A stretch of DNA of 64,000 bases from Knoellia remsis (GCF_003002895.1 NZ_PVTI01000005.1:100596-164595), one strand, 5' to 3'; positions 50,744-62,898 are shown, counted from the first letter of the stretch. Made by a program: numbers and translations. Notes: generated by a model not told the origin, from the letters alone.

Positions 50744-51951
50744 TGTCGCTGCTGACGCCCCAGCGCCCCAGTGCGGGTGCACACACCGACTCCGCCGCGG
50801 CCTTCGTGCCCGACCAGTCCCGCGCGGAGCGGACCACCTCGTATGCCGTGGCCGACTTCCCGGTCCCGACCGGCCGTGAGGAGGAGTGGCGGTTCACCCC
50901 CGTGGACCGGCTGCACAGCCTCATCGGCGCCGGCGCCGAGACCATCGGCGGATCCGAGATCGCCTGGGAGAGCGAGCTGCCCGCGGGCGTGACGCTCACC
51001 GAGATCACCACCGAACGGGCCCGCGAGCTCGGCGCTCCGGCTCCGGCCGACCGGGCCGCCGTCGTGGCGGTCGCGGGTGCCGGAGGAGCGATGCACCTCG
51101 ACATCCCGGCTGAGGCCGAGCTCAGCGAGCCGGTGCGGATCACGGTGCGCGGGGGCGGTGCCCAGCCGGCATTCGGTCACCTCGTCGTCACCGCGGGGCG
51201 CTTCAGCAAGGCGACAGTCGTCGTCCAGCACACCGGGACGGCGCAGTTCTCCGAGGTCCTCTCGACGATCGTCGGCGACGGCGCGAACCTCACCGTCGTC
51301 CCCGTCCAGGAGTGGACCGACGACAGCCTGCACCTCGGCCAGCACGACGTCGTCGTCGGCCGCGACGCGACCGTCCGCCACATCGCGGTGACGCTGGGTG
51401 GCGGCATCGTGCGGCTCAACGCCAACGCGACGTATGCCGGTCCCGGCGGGTCGTTCGAGGGTCTCGGCGTCTACTTCGCGGACGCCGGCCAGCACCAGGA
51501 GCACCGGCTCTTCGTCGACCACGAGGCCCCGCACTGCCGCTCCAACGTCGAGTACAAGGGCGCCCTCCAGGGCGAGACCGCCCGCACCGTGTGGGTCGGC
51601 GACGTCCTCATCCGCGCCGCGGCCGAGGGCACCGACACCTACGAGCTCAACCGCAACCTCATCCTCACCGACGGTGCGCGCGCCGACTCCGTGCCGAACC
51701 TCGAGATCGAGACCGGAGAGATCGAGGGCGCCGGACACGCCTCTGCCACAGGGCGGTTCGACGACCAGCAGCTGTTCTACCTCCAGGCCCGCGGCATCGA
51801 CGAGGACACCGCACGCCGACTCGTCGTGCGCGGCTTCTTCGCCTCGGTCGTCGGCCGGATCGGCGTCCCCGAGATCGAGGAGCACCTCATGGCGGCCATC
51901 GACCGCGAGCTCGAGGGCCAGCCCGTCGAGCCGCTCGAGGTGACCGCATGA
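50743..51951 (+). CDS. sufD: SufD, Fe-S cluster assembly protein
   Basis: A 402-residue partner of SufB with the same beta-helix core and the family C-terminal GIDEDTARRLVVRGFFASVVGRI. EEWRFTPVDRL near the N-terminus is also typical. The ATG overlaps the sufB stop (TGATG), and its stop overlaps the start of the ferredoxin gene (ATGA). Confidence 0.97.
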   Translation: MSLLTPQRPSAGAHTDSAAAFVPDQSRAERTTSYAVADFPVPTGREEEWRFTPVDRLHSLIGAGAETIGGSEIAWESELPAGVTLTEITTERARELGAPAPADRAAVVAVAGAGGAMHLDIPAEAELSEPVRITVRGGGAQPAFGHLVVTAGRFSKATVVVQHTGTAQFSEVLSTIVGDGANLTVVPVQEWTDDSLHLGQHDVVVGRDATVRHIAVTLGGGIVRLNANATYAGPGGSFEGLGVYFADAGQHQEHRLFVDHEAPHCRSNVEYKGALQGETARTVWVGDVLIRAAAEGTDTYELNRNLILTDGARADSVPNLEIETGEIEGAGHASATGRFDDQQLFYLQARGIDEDTARRLVVRGFFASVVGRIGVPEIEEHLMAAIDRELEGQPVEPLEVTA

Positions 51952-52304
51952 GCGAGGTGAGCACCGACCGCGAGTTCGTCCGCGTCTGCGCACTCGACGA
52001 GCTCCCCACCGTCGGCGCGGCCGCGGCCGACATCCACGGTCGCATCGTCGCCATCGTGCGCACCGAGGACGGCGAGGTGCACGCCGTCGACGACACCTGC
52101 AGCCACGCCAACGTCTCGCTCTCCGAGGGCGAGCTCGACGGCTGCACCCTCGAGTGCTGGCTGCACGGCTCGCGCTTCGACATCCGCACCGGCGACCCGT
52201 CCGGCCCGCCGGCCACGGCGCCCATCGCCGTCCACACCGTCAAGGTCGAGGGTGACGACGTCTACGTCGCCCTCGCCGCCCCCGACCAGACCCAGCAGAA
52301 CTGA
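51948..52304 (+). CDS. Rieske-type ferredoxin in the suf operon
   Basis: A 118-residue soluble Rieske ferredoxin with both [2Fe-2S] motifs: CSHANVSLSEG and CWLHGSRFD (C-x-H and C-x2-H). It has no signal peptide. A non-heme Rieske ferredoxin between sufD and sufC is usual in actinobacterial suf operons; it may supply electrons for cluster assembly, but that is inference. Confidence 0.94.
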   Translation: MSEVSTDREFVRVCALDELPTVGAAAADIHGRIVAIVRTEDGEVHAVDDTCSHANVSLSEGELDGCTLECWLHGSRFDIRTGDPSGPPATAPIAVHTVKVEGDDVYVALAAPDQTQQN

Positions 52305-52315
52305 GAGCAGCGCAC

Positions 52316-54465
<2,150 letters not shown>

Positions 54466-54466
54466 G

Positions 54467-54958
54467 ATGGACCTCTACCAGGAGCTCATCCTCGAGCACT
54501 CCAAGCGCCCGCAGCACTCCGGCCTGCGTGAGCCCTTCGAGGCGGAGGTGCACCACGTCAACCCGACGTGCGGTGACGAGGTGACGATGCGCGTCCACAT
54601 TGAAGACACAGCGGACAACGGCCCTGTGGTGCGCGACGTGTCCTATGACGCGCTCGGCTGCTCGATCTCGATGGCGTCGACGTCGATCCTCGCCGAGGAG
54701 ACGATCGGGCATCCGCTGTCCGAGGCCCTCGAGACCTACGAGGCGATGAAGGCGATGCTCACGTCCAAGGGGGAGGACCCCGGCGACGAGGAGGTCATCG
54801 GCGACGGTGTCGCCTTGGCGGGCGTCGCGAAGTACCCCGCCCGCGTCAAGTGCGCCCTCCTCGGATGGATGGCGTTCACGGATGCGTTGAACCAGAGCGG
54901 CCGCGACACGAGCGTGGCCAGCCCGACCGAGAGCCACCCCGTGGGAGGACAGGCATGA
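54467..54958 (+). CDS. sufU: SufU, sulfur-transfer protein
   Basis: A 163-residue IscU-like protein with three conserved cysteines in NPTCGDEV, LGCSISMAS and RVKCALLGW plus the SufU-type insertion between the second and third. It accepts sulfur from SufS in Gram-positive Suf systems. The ATG follows the sufS stop by one base, and it overlaps sufT by 4 nt. Confidence 0.96.
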   Translation: MDLYQELILEHSKRPQHSGLREPFEAEVHHVNPTCGDEVTMRVHIEDTADNGPVVRDVSYDALGCSISMASTSILAEETIGHPLSEALETYEAMKAMLTSKGEDPGDEEVIGDGVALAGVAKYPARVKCALLGWMAFTDALNQSGRDTSVASPTESHPVGGQA

Positions 54959-55284
54959 GCGAGACCACCAGCACCCCGTCGAACGTCGCGGACGTCGAGG
55001 AGGCCCTGCGGGATGTCGTCGACCCCGAGCTCGGCATCAACGTCGTCGACCTCGGCCTCGTCTACGGCATCACCGTCGACGGCCAGAACCACGCCGTCAT
55101 CGACATGACGCTCACGTCCGCGGCGTGCCCGCTCACCGACGTCATCGAGGACCAGACCGCGCAGTCCCTGGAGGGCCTCGTCAGCTCGCACCGGATCAAC
55201 TGGGTGTGGATGCCGCCGTGGGGTCCGGACAAGATCACCGACGACGGCCGCGACCAGCTGCGCGCCCTCGGCTTCAACATCTGA
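54955..55284 (+). CDS. sufT: SufT-like MIP18/DUF59 protein
   Basis: A 109-residue protein of the MIP18 (DUF59) family, with EEALRDVVDPELGINVVDLGLVYGI (given here in part) and LTSAACPLTDVIEDQ carrying the conserved cysteine. Family members help mature Fe-S proteins. It ends the suf operon; an acVLRF1-like gene starts after a single base. Confidence 0.94.
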   Translation: MSETTSTPSNVADVEEALRDVVDPELGINVVDLGLVYGITVDGQNHAVIDMTLTSAACPLTDVIEDQTAQSLEGLVSSHRINWVWMPPWGPDKITDDGRDQLRALGFNI

Positions 55285-55285
55285 C

Positions 55286-55897
55286 GTGAGGTCGGACCGC
55301 GTCGGCCGCGTTGTCGACGTGGCGCCGGAGCGGTATGCCGCGTGGCGCGAGCGCTTCGATATCGCCAATCACGATGGGCCGCAACGGATCCTGTCGGTCG
55401 AGACGTTCGAGCCGCGTCACCTCGCGGTGGTGCTCGTGCGTCGCGGTGGGTATGCCGTCGCGCGCGTCGACGGGTCCACCCTCGTCGCGCACAAGGTGGG
55501 GACGCGGCACGTCCAGTCGCGCACGGCGGCCGGTGGCTGGTCCCAGCAGCGGTTCGCGCGGCGACGGGGGAACCAGGCGGACGAGCTCGTCCGGGCCGTC
55601 GCCGACCACGCCGCCCGGGTGTTGGGTCTTGACCCGTCCTCTGGAACAGCGGGGGCGAGCGCGCCTCGGCCGTTCCAGAGTACGGGTCAAGACCCGAGCA
55701 CCCCGTGGGGGTTGGTCGTGGGTGGGGACAGGGCACTCGTGCGGGACGTCCTCACCGACCCACGGCTGCGGCGGCTCGAGGAGCTTCCCCGGCGCGAGTT
55801 CCACGACATCGGCGACCCCAAGCGCGCGGTGCTCGACGACGTCCTGCGACGGGCACGCGCCGTGCGGGTCACCATCGACGACGGCCCGGGGACATGA
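55286..55897 (+). CDS. acVLRF1-like peptidyl-tRNA hydrolase (Vms1-like release factor)
   Basis: A 203-residue protein resembling the actinobacterial VLRF1 group: RYAAWRERFDIANHDG, FEPRHLAVVLVRRGGYAVARVDG, and the key GGWSQQRFARRRGNQ, which corresponds to the Gln-containing catalytic loop of Vms1/ANKZF1. Known members release nascent chains from stalled ribosomes by cleaving peptidyl-tRNA. The GTG at 55286 follows the sufT stop. Between the two halves a 24-codon stretch (55624-55695) forms a long palindrome and encodes LDPSSGTAGASAPRPFQSTG and a few more residues, which look like linker; it appears to be an insertion that keeps the frame. Confidence 0.75.
   Translation: MRSDRVGRVVDVAPERYAAWRERFDIANHDGPQRILSVETFEPRHLAVVLVRRGGYAVARVDGSTLVAHKVGTRHVQSRTAAGGWSQQRFARRRGNQADELVRAVADHAARVLGLDPSSGTAGASAPRPFQSTGQDPSTPWGLVVGGDRALVRDVLTDPRLRRLEELPRREFHDIGDPKRAVLDDVLRRARAVRVTIDDGPGT
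55624..55695. repeat. In-frame 72-nt palindromic element inside a CDS
   Basis: Arms at 55624-55647 and 55672-55695 (24 nt each) are complementary with one mismatch, around a 24-nt loop. The outer part is GGGTCTTGACCCG and its complement, the inner part TCTGGAAC and GTTCCAGA. The element is exactly 24 codons long. Confidence 0.88.
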
Positions 55898-55904
55898 TGG
55901 AGAC

Positions 55905-56270
55905 GTGGCCTCCTACTCCGTGAACCGCAAGGGCGTCCGCCGCTGTCGGGACCTCATCGCCGAGGGCAAGGTCGTCCTCGACAGCGACTGGGGGCAGGTG
56001 CAGCCGGACGCCGACACCCAGAACGCCTTCCTCGAGGAACATGACTGGGAGGACTACGCCGCGTGGCACCTCGGCCTCACCCAGGGCGCCAACGACGGCA
56101 CCAAGGCGCGCTACGCGTTCGTCTTCGGCGACTTCGAGAACGTGCACCGCAGCGCCCTCATCGCCTGCGTCTACCGCGCCTCGGAGTGGCGGCACAAGAA
56201 GGTCGAGCTCGCCGCGCACCGGCTCCTGCAGGAGCTCGACAAGGCCTACCCCGAGGCGCCGGCCGACTGA
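55905..56270 (+). CDS. Conserved hypothetical protein
   Basis: A 121-residue soluble protein rich in aromatic and charged residues (YSVNRKGVRRCRDLIAEGK, HDWEDYAAWHLGLTQG, RYAFVFGDFENVHRSALIA). There is no signal peptide or membrane segment. I do not recognise a characterised family, though the even composition and strong codon bias suggest a real, conserved actinobacterial gene. The GTG at 55905 has GGAG 2-5 nt upstream, and the gene starts 7 nt after the VLRF1-like stop. Confidence 0.75.
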   Translation: MASYSVNRKGVRRCRDLIAEGKVVLDSDWGQVQPDADTQNAFLEEHDWEDYAAWHLGLTQGANDGTKARYAFVFGDFENVHRSALIACVYRASEWRHKKVELAAHRLLQELDKAYPEAPAD

Positions 56271-56294
56271 CCGCCCGCGTGGTCGCTCAGGAGC

Positions 56295-57212
56295 TCAGCT
56301 GACCTGGTCGACCCCGAAGGTGTTGCACTGGTTGAGGTCGCTCGTCTTGTAGCCCTGGAGGAACCACCGCTGACGGGCGTCGGCGCTGCCGTGGGTCCAC
56401 GACTCGGGGTTGACCTGGCCCTGCGTCTTGCTCTGGATGCGGTCGTCACCGACGGCTGCGGCGGCCGAGAGGGCGCTGCGGATGTCGTCCTCGGTCAGCG
56501 GCTTGAGGAACGGCTTGCCGCCGGGGCCGTTCGTCGTCGCGGCGTTCTTGGCCCACACGCCGGCGAGGCAGTCGGCCATGAGCTCGATGCGGACACCGCC
56601 ACTGTTCGGTCCCTGCGGGTCCTGCTGGGCGCGGCCGAGGAGCCCGAGCTGGTCCTGGAGAGCATGGCCGTACTCGTGGGCGACGACGTACTCCTGGGCG
56701 AGCGCGCCACCGTCCGAGCCGAACTGCTGCTGGAGGATGTCGAAGAAGCTCGCGTCGAGGTAGATCCGCTGGTCGAGCGGGCAGTAGAACGGGCCGACCT
56801 GGTTGCTCGCCGTGCCGCACTGCGACTGGGTCGAGCCCTGGTAGATCACCGTCTTGGTCGGCTGCCACTCCTTCTGGTAGCGGGGCAGCTCCTGGGCCCA
56901 GTAGGCCTGCACCGAGTTCACCGTGCCGACGATGCGGCACTCGGCGTCGGCGTTGGCGTCCGCGCCCGTCTTGCAGCGGTCGAGCGCACCGGCGTCGCCG
57001 GTGGTCCCGTCGACCTGCTCCTGTGTCGAACCGGGGGAGGTGGACCCACCGCCGGTGGGGAGGCTGCTCGGGTCGATGCCGAAGATGAGCGCGATGATGA
57101 GCATGATGATGCCGCCGATGCCACCACCGACGGCAATGCCGCCCGGGCCACCGCCGCTGCCACCGGACTCGACCTGCGAGGTGTCGAGCTGGACATCGTC
57201 GTTGAAGCTCAT
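56295..57212 (-). CDS. Neutral zinc metallopeptidase (YpfJ family), membrane-anchored
   Basis: A 305-residue protein. A Gly-rich cytoplasmic N-terminus is followed by one membrane helix (GGIGGIIMLIIALIFGID), a Gly/Ser/Thr linker, and the YpfJ-type domain with YCPLDQRIYLD, the zinc motif VAHEYGHALQ and RIELMADCLAGVWA (third ligand region). Four cysteines probably form disulphides outside the cell. The ATG at 57212 has GGAGG 6 nt upstream. It is divergent from the ABC-F gene. Confidence 0.93.
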   Translation of the reverse strand: MSFNDDVQLDTSQVESGGSGGGPGGIAVGGGIGGIIMLIIALIFGIDPSSLPTGGGSTSPGSTQEQVDGTTGDAGALDRCKTGADANADAECRIVGTVNSVQAYWAQELPRYQKEWQPTKTVIYQGSTQSQCGTASNQVGPFYCPLDQRIYLDASFFDILQQQFGSDGGALAQEYVVAHEYGHALQDQLGLLGRAQQDPQGPNSGGVRIELMADCLAGVWAKNAATTNGPGGKPFLKPLTEDDIRSALSAAAAVGDDRIQSKTQGQVNPESWTHGSADARQRWFLQGYKTSDLNQCNTFGVDQVS

Positions 57213-57267
57213 CAATGGCCTCCGGGGTGCGCGGGCGAATCAGGTTTCCGTGCGGAGCACGGCGCAA

Positions 57268-57279
57268 CCTAGACTAAAC
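57268..57279. promoter_or_regulatory. Overlapping divergent -10 boxes
   Basis: TAGACT on the plus strand and TAGTCT/TAGGTT on the minus strand overlap in this short AT-rich patch between the peptidase and ABC-F genes, suggesting face-to-face promoters. Confidence 0.35.
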
Positions 57280-57365
57280 GCCGAACGGGCCCGGATGCGT
57301 GAGCGGAGTGCTCCATCCTGCACCGCCGGCCCGACCCTCCACCCACCCCGCCCCGAAGGACTGTC

Positions 57366-58964
57366 GTGCTCACTGCTGCTGGCATCGAGCTGCGCGCAGG
57401 TTCCCGGCTCCTCGTCGAGGACGCGACCTTCCGCATCGCAGCGGGTGACCGCATCGGGCTCGTCGGGCGCAACGGTGCCGGCAAGACGACCCTGACCAAG
57501 GTCCTCGCCGGCGTGGGGCAGCCGGCCGCGGGCACCGTGACGTCGACCGGTGAGGTCGGCTACCTGCCGCAGGACCCGCGCACCGGCGACCTCCACGTCA
57601 CCGCGCGCGACCGCATCCTCTCCGCCCGCGGCCTCGACGCCATCGTCCGCGACCTGCGTGCCGCCGAGACGGCCATGGGCGCTGAGACGGGCGAGAAACA
57701 GGAGCGCGCCATGCGCCGTTACGCGCGCCTCGACGCCGAGTTCCAGGCTGCGGGCGGGTATGCCGCGGAGTCCGAGGCTGCGTCCATCGCCTCTGCGCTG
57801 GGTCTCGAGGAGCGTCACCTCGACCAGACTCTCGAGACCCTCTCGGGTGGTCAGCGCCGCCGGATCGAGCTCTCCCGCATCCTCTTCTCCGGCGCCGAGA
57901 CCCTCCTCCTCGACGAGCCGACGAACCACCTCGACGCCGACTCCATCTCCTGGCTGCGCGACCACCTCAAGGGCTACCGAGGCGGCCTCATCGTCATCAG
58001 CCACGACGTCGACCTCCTCGGTGAAGTCGTCAACAAGGTCTTCCACCTCGACGCCAACCGGGCCGAGCTCGACGTCTACAACCTCGGCTGGACGGCATAC
58101 CTCCAACAACGCGAGACCGACGAACGGAGACGCAAGCGCGAGCGCGTCAACGCCGAGAAGAAGGCCGCTGCACTCATGGCCCAGGCCGACAAGATGCGCG
58201 CCAAGGCCACGAAAACCGTTGCGGCACAGAACATGGCGCGCCGCGCCGAACGCCTGCTCTCCGGCGTCGAGGGCGAACGGGTCAGCGACAAGGTCGCCAA
58301 GCTGCGCTTCCCCGACCCAGCCCCGAGCGGCAAGACGCCGTTGCGCGCGAGCGGACTCTCCCGCTCATACGGCTCGCTCGAGATCTTCACCGACGTCGAC
58401 CTCGCCATCGACCGTGGCTCGCGCGTCGTCGTCCTCGGCCTCAACGGCGCCGGCAAGACGACCCTGCTGCGGATGCTCGCCGGCGTCGACGCGCCCGACA
58501 CGGGCCGGGTCGAGCCGGGGCACGGCCTCAAGATCGGCTACTACGCGCAGGAGCACGAGAACCTCGACGTCGACCGCAGCGTCCTCGACAACATGAAGTC
58601 CGCCGCCCCCGACCTCGGCGAGACCGAGGTGCGCAAGGTGCTCGGCTCGTTCCTCTTCAGCGGCGACGACGTCGAGAAGCCGGCGGGAGTGCTCTCCGGT
58701 GGGGAGAAGACCCGGCTCTCGCTCGCGCTGCTCGTCGTCTCGTCGGCGAACGTCCTGCTCCTCGACGAGCCGACGAACAACCTCGACCCGGCGTCGCGGG
58801 CGGAGATCCTCGGGGCCCTGCGCACCTACAAGGGTGCCGTCGTGCTCGTCACCCACGACGAGGGCGCGGTCGACGCGCTCGAACCGGAGCGAGTCCTGCT
58901 GCTGCCCGACGGCGTCGAGGACCTCTGGGGCCCGGACTACAAGGACCTCGTCACCTTGGCGTGA
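57366..58964 (+). CDS. ABC-F family ATPase
   Basis: A 532-residue protein with two ABC ATPase domains and no membrane segment: Walker A GRNGAGKTT and GLNGAGKTT, signatures LSGGQRRRIELSR and LSGGEKTRLSLAL, Walker B LLLDEPTNHLD and LLLDEPTNNLD. Between them is the Arg/Lys/Ala-rich linker (KKAAALMAQADKMRAKATK). ABC-F proteins act on the ribosome, in translation (EttA, Uup) or antibiotic resistance; the length and DEPTNHLD pattern fit a housekeeping member, but the subgroup is not certain. The GTG at 57366 has GAAGGA upstream. Confidence 0.94.
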   Translation: MLTAAGIELRAGSRLLVEDATFRIAAGDRIGLVGRNGAGKTTLTKVLAGVGQPAAGTVTSTGEVGYLPQDPRTGDLHVTARDRILSARGLDAIVRDLRAAETAMGAETGEKQERAMRRYARLDAEFQAAGGYAAESEAASIASALGLEERHLDQTLETLSGGQRRRIELSRILFSGAETLLLDEPTNHLDADSISWLRDHLKGYRGGLIVISHDVDLLGEVVNKVFHLDANRAELDVYNLGWTAYLQQRETDERRRKRERVNAEKKAAALMAQADKMRAKATKTVAAQNMARRAERLLSGVEGERVSDKVAKLRFPDPAPSGKTPLRASGLSRSYGSLEIFTDVDLAIDRGSRVVVLGLNGAGKTTLLRMLAGVDAPDTGRVEPGHGLKIGYYAQEHENLDVDRSVLDNMKSAAPDLGETEVRKVLGSFLFSGDDVEKPAGVLSGGEKTRLSLALLVVSSANVLLLDEPTNNLDPASRAEILGALRTYKGAVVLVTHDEGAVDALEPERVLLLPDGVEDLWGPDYKDLVTLA

Positions 58965-59026
58965 GTCGTCGACGGCGGGGCGGAGGCGTCGACGGGTGGC
59001 GCGGAATCCACCGCCCCGGCGTGGGG

Positions 59027-59057
59027 TTGACCTCAGGTGCACCTGAGGACTGACGAT
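59027..59057 (+). promoter_or_regulatory. MerR-type promoter with 18-bp palindrome
   Basis: TTGACC (59027-59032) and GACGAT (59052-59057) are separated by exactly 19 bp, and the perfect palindrome CCTCAGGTGCACCTGAGG (59031-59048) fills the spacer. A 19-bp spacer with a central dyad is the hallmark of MerR-family promoters, and the dyad is close to the SoxR box CCTCAAGTTAACTTGAGG. It lies upstream of the ABC exporter. Confidence 0.65.
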
Positions 59058-59086
59058 GCTCGCACGCCCCCGAGAGGAGAACCCGC

Positions 59087-61006
<1,920 letters not shown>

Positions 61007-61080
61007 CCGCATAGTTCTTTGTGGTGGTTTGTCCCTGAACTGCCCAGTCACCTCGACGGTGTGCGCTTGAGTCGATGTTC

Positions 61081-61100
61081 GGTGCCCGAATCCGGGCACC
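61081..61100 (+). promoter_or_regulatory. Leader hairpin before the surface protein gene
   Basis: GGTGCCCG and CGGGCACC form a perfect 8-bp stem with a 4-nt loop (AATC), ending 14 nt before the GGGAGGA ribosome binding site. It may stabilise the leader or end upstream transcription. Confidence 0.45.
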
Positions 61101-61125
61101 CCATGGGGAATCAGGGAGGAACACC

Positions 61126-61794
61126 ATGAACCGACTGCACACTCGTCGCGCTGCCCGGGGGGCACTCGCACTCGCGCTCGTCGGGGGCTCGAGCATCGCT
61201 CTCGCGTCTGCCGCGCAGGCCGACCCGAACGCCAACATCACGTACTGCCACGCGACCGGCAACCCGGACAAGTGGGTCATCGTCACGTCCGACGGTGCCT
61301 CGATCCTCCAGGAGGGGCACGACACCCACCAGGGCGACCGGGACGTCATCCCGCCGTTCGAGTACGTCGCGGAGAACGGTGGTGAGGTCAAGAGCTTCCC
61401 CGGCCAGAACTGGGAGAACAACTGGCCCACCAACGGTGAGGCCACCCCTCCGCTGGACAAGAAGGACACGTCCGTGTGTGGCGGCGACGACGAGACGGAG
61501 ACGCCGAAGCCGAGCCCGACCAGCCCCAAGCCGAGCCCGTCCAGCCCGAAGCCGACGCCGTCCACCCCGGGTGGCGGTGGCACCGAGACGCCGAAGCCAA
61601 CCACCCCCGGCGGGGGCGGCGGTGACCACGGCGGCTCCGGCGGCAACCCGAGCGGACCGGTGCTCGAGACCGACATCGTCGAGCACGACAACGGCCCGAG
61701 CATGCTGCCGGTCCTCGGGGGCGGGCTCGCGCTCGTCCTCGGTGGTGGCGCGGCCGCGGCTGCCGTCGCCCGCCGCCGCGGTGACCACGCCTGA
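61126..61794 (+). CDS. Cell-surface protein with C-terminal membrane anchor
   Basis: A 222-residue protein: a Sec signal peptide (LALALVGGSSIALASAAQA), an extracellular domain with YCHATGNPDKWVIVTSDG and GHDTHQGDRDVIPPFEYV, a long Pro/Ser/Lys-Pro repeat region (KPSPTSPKPSPSSPKP) and a Gly-rich stretch, then a hydrophobic segment (LPVLGGGLALVLGGGAAAAA) and a basic tail RRRGDH. The CHATG plus GHxxH plus IPPF pattern recurs in actinobacterial surface proteins of unknown function. There is no clear LPXTG motif, so it is probably membrane-anchored. The ATG has GGGAGGA upstream. Confidence 0.8.
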   Translation: MNRLHTRRAARGALALALVGGSSIALASAAQADPNANITYCHATGNPDKWVIVTSDGASILQEGHDTHQGDRDVIPPFEYVAENGGEVKSFPGQNWENNWPTNGEATPPLDKKDTSVCGGDDETETPKPSPTSPKPSPSSPKPTPSTPGGGGTETPKPTTPGGGGGDHGGSGGNPSGPVLETDIVEHDNGPSMLPVLGGGLALVLGGGAAAAAVARRRGDHA

Positions 61795-61815
61795 GCCTGA
61801 AGGCTCAGCACGCGC

Positions 61816-61857
61816 CTGCCCGCCGGTGCTCGTCCCCTGACGAGCGCCGGCGGGCAG
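61816..61857. terminator. 19-bp GC-rich hairpin terminator
   Basis: Arms 61816-61834 and 61839-61857 pair with a single T-G pair around a 4-nt loop, just after the surface protein gene. Confidence 0.8.
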
Positions 61858-61902
61858 CGCGCATGTCCGGGCACTGATTGCTGTTTCCGTGCGCCATGCC
61901 CC

Positions 61903-61953
61903 GACTGATTGCGCACAGTTCGCATCGGCCATGCGAACTGTGCGCAATCAGTC
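61903..61953. repeat. Long perfect palindrome, family PAL-1 copy 2
   Basis: Arms 61903-61925 and 61931-61953 are perfectly complementary over 23 bp around CGGCC. The core matches the palindrome at 5421-5484, and the one internal difference (GACTG versus GACTT) is matched by a complementary change in the other arm. It lies between the convergent surface protein and SURF1 genes. Confidence 0.85.
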
Positions 61954-61988
61954 TGCGAGCTGAGCACGACGCGAAGGTGAGTGGTCGG

Positions 61989-62042
61989 CGCCGGGTGCGC
62001 TACGGCATACGGGATCGCCGGGTGCGCAACGGCATACGGGAT
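61989..62042. repeat. Tandem 27-bp direct repeat
   Basis: Two adjacent 27-bp units (61989-62015 and 62016-62042) differ at one base. Each begins CGCCGGGTGCGC and ends ACGGCATACGGGAT, so each carries one GGCATAC heptamer. Confidence 0.85.
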
Positions 62043-62093
62043 CCACGACGAGACGAGCCGGACGCCAGGTGAGCGAGGCAGCACAGCCCGGGC

Positions 62094-62888
62094 TCAGTAG
62101 TCCTCTTCGTCCCAGATGCGGGTCTTCTTCGGCTTCACGGGACGGTTCGGGTCCTCGGCACGCAGCTCGCGACGGATGCCGAAGAAGATGAGCAGCAGCC
62201 CCACGGGCATGCTCGTCCACCACTGGAAGGCATAGGCCTGGTTGGGGCCGAGGCTGCGGTCGGGGTACTCCAGCGGCTGGGGTCGTGGTGGCGTTGTGCC
62301 GTCGGCGGTGCGCTCGTTCTCGAGGACGACGTAGCCGTCGAGGACGTTCGTGTCCCAGGCGGCCTCGACGTCGGGCTTCGCGATCGAGGCGACCTGCCCG
62401 TCGGGGAGCTTCTTGTCCTGGGTGTTCTCCAGCGGACGAACCCAGCCGGTGACGTCGACCGTGCCTCCGGGTGCGGGCGGGACTTCGGGGAGGACGTTCG
62501 CGCCACGGGCGGAGTTCTCCACCCATCCGCGGTCGACGACGACGGTCCGTCCGTCCGACAGGCGCAGGGGTGCGATGACCTCGTAGCCGTAGACACTGTT
62601 GTTGGCCCGGTTGCGGACATAGACCTGCTCACCGGCATACGTGCCGGACATCGAGACGCGCGTCCAGTCCTCGGTGGCCCGGTCGACCGGCTCGTCGGAG
62701 AGGACGTCGGTGACGGGGACGGGCGTCGCACGGTAGTGCGCGTCGATGAGGGCGTTGCGCTGCACCTTGTACTCGTGCCGGCCGTACTGCCAGTGGCCGA
62801 GGTGGTAGCACGCGACGGCCCAGATGACCGCCAGCACCAAGGCGCCCAGCCACTTCGGGGTGAGGAGACGGCGCAACACGGGCGTCAC
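62094..62888 (-). CDS. SURF1-family protein
   Basis: A 264-residue protein with an N-terminal helix (WLGALVLAVIWAVACYHLGHWQYGRH) and a C-terminal helix (WWTSMPVGLLLIFFGIRRE) flanking an extracytoplasmic domain with GYEVIAPLRLSDGRTVVVDRGWV (shown in part), the SURF1 signature. SURF1 helps insert heme A into cytochrome c oxidase, in line with ctaA and ctaB in this window. A GTG at 62888 is used here. TACGGT overlaps it and lies exactly 7 nt before an in-frame GTG at 62879, which may be the true leaderless start. Confidence 0.93.
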   Translation of the reverse strand: MTPVLRRLLTPKWLGALVLAVIWAVACYHLGHWQYGRHEYKVQRNALIDAHYRATPVPVTDVLSDEPVDRATEDWTRVSMSGTYAGEQVYVRNRANNSVYGYEVIAPLRLSDGRTVVVDRGWVENSARGANVLPEVPPAPGGTVDVTGWVRPLENTQDKKLPDGQVASIAKPDVEAAWDTNVLDGYVVLENERTADGTTPPRPQPLEYPDRSLGPNQAYAFQWWTSMPVGLLLIFFGIRRELRAEDPNRPVKPKKTRIWDEEDY

Positions 62889-62898
62889 CGTATCCGCC

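Noticed and set aside
61126..61794. Sortase-anchored LPXTG protein
   Set aside because: The C-terminus has a hydrophobic segment and basic tail, but no LPXTG-like pentapeptide at the right place; LPVLG lies within the membrane segment.
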